This document shows positions 62,842 through 64,000 of a stretch of DNA of 64,000 bases, piece by piece (position 1 is the stretch's first letter; each line of letters opens with the position of its first letter). The stretch comes from Massilibacteroides vaginae. Lineage in GTDB: Bacteria; Bacteroidota; Bacteroidia; Bacteroidales; Tannerellaceae. Position numbers and translations under genes: made by a program. Below the pieces are notes generated by a model that saw only the letters and a program-made list of their open reading frames with translations, made no database searches and was not told the DNA's origin. Where the stretch lies: NCBI RefSeq assembly GCF_900178525.1, contig NZ_FXDJ01000008.1, forward strand, positions 625,001-689,000. The letters are read 5' to 3'.

Positions 62842-64000
62842 TTATCTCTTCCCCAAATCCTGATACAGGGTTTGAAGAACCGATTTACCTTTTTCAAAAC
62901 GTTCCGCACTTCCTTCTGCCGGAGATTCTAATAATGGAACTTCGGCAGCATTGTCATAAATAGACACGCCGGTGCTGTCGATAAAGGCGAAACCGTTGTT
63001 GAATGTATAAAATACTGAGTTAGGGTAATCGGGAGTAAAGAAATCACGGCTGAAAGCAAAGTCTTTGTTATCGATATCAAGTTGACCGAGCAGTGTTGCC
63101 GCCAAATCAGACTGGCTGATCAGCTCATCAACTACCACGGGTTCCTTTATCGCTCCTCCAATCCAAAGGCAGGGAATATGATAACGTTCGGGTTCATACT
63201 CTTTAAAAGTATCCGGATAACGAAAACCATGATCCGAAACAAAAACAACCAACAAATTATCCCACACCGGAGTCGCTTTTATCTTATCGATAAAGTGACC
63301 GATGCAACTATCCGTAAATGCTACTGAGTTAAGATAAGGATGTTCCAACCTTTGATAAGGCACCTTGAACGGCTCATGACTACTTAGCGTCAGAAATGTA
63401 CAAAACCAGGGAGATTGCTTTATTTGCTTATCAACGATATCCTGATATAAATAGTCAAAAGTAACATCATCGTGCGCGCCCCATTTACTTAAACGGTTGG
63501 CTATCGGGAAATCTACGTCGGCAATCAAACTATTGTAGCCGGAATTAAAGAAAAAACTCCGCATATTGGTAAAATTAATGTCGCCACCATACAAAACATC
63601 CGTGTTATAGCCTTCCGCTCGCAGACTCTTTGCTATTGAAGGTAGAGATTGACTTTTCGAAGGATATTTCATAATTGAAGTTGTGGGCTGTGCCAGATAG
63701 CCATTCAAGGCAGCAACCAGTCCTCTGTCTGTACGAAATGAGCTGGCATACATATTCTTGAACAACACACCTTCCTTGCTCAAGCGATCGAGATGGGGCG
63801 TAACACCCGCTTCTCCACCTGTCGATTCAACCACATTAGCCGAAAAACCTTCAAGGATGACCATCAAAATATCCGGTCTGTCTGTTCGCAAAAGTTTGCT
63901 GCTTGATTTTTCACAGGAGGCATTACTGTCATCTTCAGCTTGTAGGGAATTGGCTGTATAAAGCAGATCAGCACCCTCCTTTTCGGTCGGGATAGCAAGA
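62842..64000 (-). CDS. Sulfatase-fold / LTA-synthase-like phosphotransferase domain (5' end outside window)
   Basis: The frame is open from the right edge of the window; the first in-window initiation-like codon, a TTG at 63891, lies inside the domain and is not taken as the start. About 386 codons are visible. DILMVILEGFSANVVESTGG, the nucleophile region SSFRTDRGLVAALNG (Thr), WFCTFLTLSSHEPFKVP and VVFVSDHGFRYPD are alkaline-phosphatase-superfamily motifs as in LtaS, MdoB and lipid A phosphoethanolamine transferases. The N-terminal membrane region would lie beyond the window. It probably transfers a phospho-headgroup to an envelope glycan or lipid. Confidence 0.85.
   Translation of the reverse strand, partial: LAIPTEKEGADLLYTANSLQAEDDSNASCEKSSSKLLRTDRPDILMVILEGFSANVVESTGGEAGVTPHLDRLSKEGVLFKNMYASSFRTDRGLVAALNGYLAQPTTSIMKYPSKSQSLPSIAKSLRAEGYNTDVLYGGDINFTNMRSFFFNSGYNSLIADVDFPIANRLSKWGAHDDVTFDYLYQDIVDKQIKQSPWFCTFLTLSSHEPFKVPYQRLEHPYLNSVAFTDSCIGHFIDKIKATPVWDNLLVVFVSDHGFRYPDTFKEYEPERYHIPCLWIGGAIKEPVVVDELISQSDLAATLLGQLDIDNKDFAFSRDFFTPDYPNSVFYTFNNGFAFIDSTGVSIYDNAAEVPLLESPAEGSAERFEKGKSVLQTLYQDLGKR

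Noticed and set aside
1-64000. tRNA or rRNA genes
   Set aside because: No cloverleaf-like sequence with a conserved T-arm or rRNA signature was noticed; a covariance-model scan would be needed to exclude a missed tRNA.

Overview
The window looks like the chromosome of an anaerobic Bacteroidales bacterium (Bacteroides/Parabacteroides/Dysgonomonas-type). The evidence is a SusC/SusD pair, promoters of the Bacteroidetes type (TTTG about 18-20 bases before TAnnTTTG), many lipoproteins, a 2-oxoacid:ferredoxin oxidoreductase operon, methylmalonyl-CoA decarboxylase genes, an M49 dipeptidyl peptidase with the HECLGH motif, and modest GC content. The species cannot be fixed from sequence reading alone. 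No rRNA, tRNA or CRISPR array was seen.

Layout. 1-4.9 kb: 3' end of glnS, a TPR protein, and a korDABC-type operon with a 56-aa membrane ORF between the alpha and beta genes. 4.9-11.3 kb: Porin_10-like barrel, anchored solute-binding protein, DEAD-box helicase, Tex. 11.3-16.7 kb (minus strand): a tightly overlapping histidine operon hisG-GNAT-hisD-hisC-hisB-lipoprotein, preceded by a leader peptide with five consecutive His codons and an attenuator terminator. 16.9-21.9 kb: small genes (one a remnant of a DUF4143-type ATPase), a DUF2141 protein with its outer-membrane barrel partner, and a membrane protein with a winged-helix regulator. 21.9-25.3 kb: mce-mmdA-mmdD-mmdC, without the beta subunit gene. 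25.4-48 kb: a polysaccharide-utilisation-type locus. SusCD run leftwards. Rightwards run a propeller/toroid protein, a metallophosphatase, a GH2 exo-glucosaminidase-type enzyme, a second probable glycosidase, an alkaline phosphatase, a GDPD-sialidase-like fusion, a LacI regulator, a DHDPS/NAL-family aldolase, L-fucose isomerase and an MFS transporter. 48-51.3 kb: a decayed island with a frameshifted XRE regulator, a deleted hsdM, an intact Fic gene and two transposase remnants. 51.4-64 kb: housekeeping genes (DPP III, AlkD-like, Fur, purA, YugP, hisS, groES-groEL, an orphan lipoprotein, an MsbA-type ABC exporter, and a sulfatase-fold phosphotransferase that runs off the end).

How parts work together. 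The SusCD locus carries three phosphoesterase modules beside glycosidases, so a phosphate-containing glycan or glycerophospho-polymer is a reasonable guess at its substrate. The two divergent promoters each hold a perfect palindrome TAAACGTTTA between the -33 and -7 boxes, with identical spacing and centres 315 bp apart. This is what a LacI-type repressor encoded in the same locus would be expected to bind. The his leader has the parts needed for ribosome-stalling attenuation. An intergenic sequence near 17.7 kb recurs inverted near 48.1 kb.
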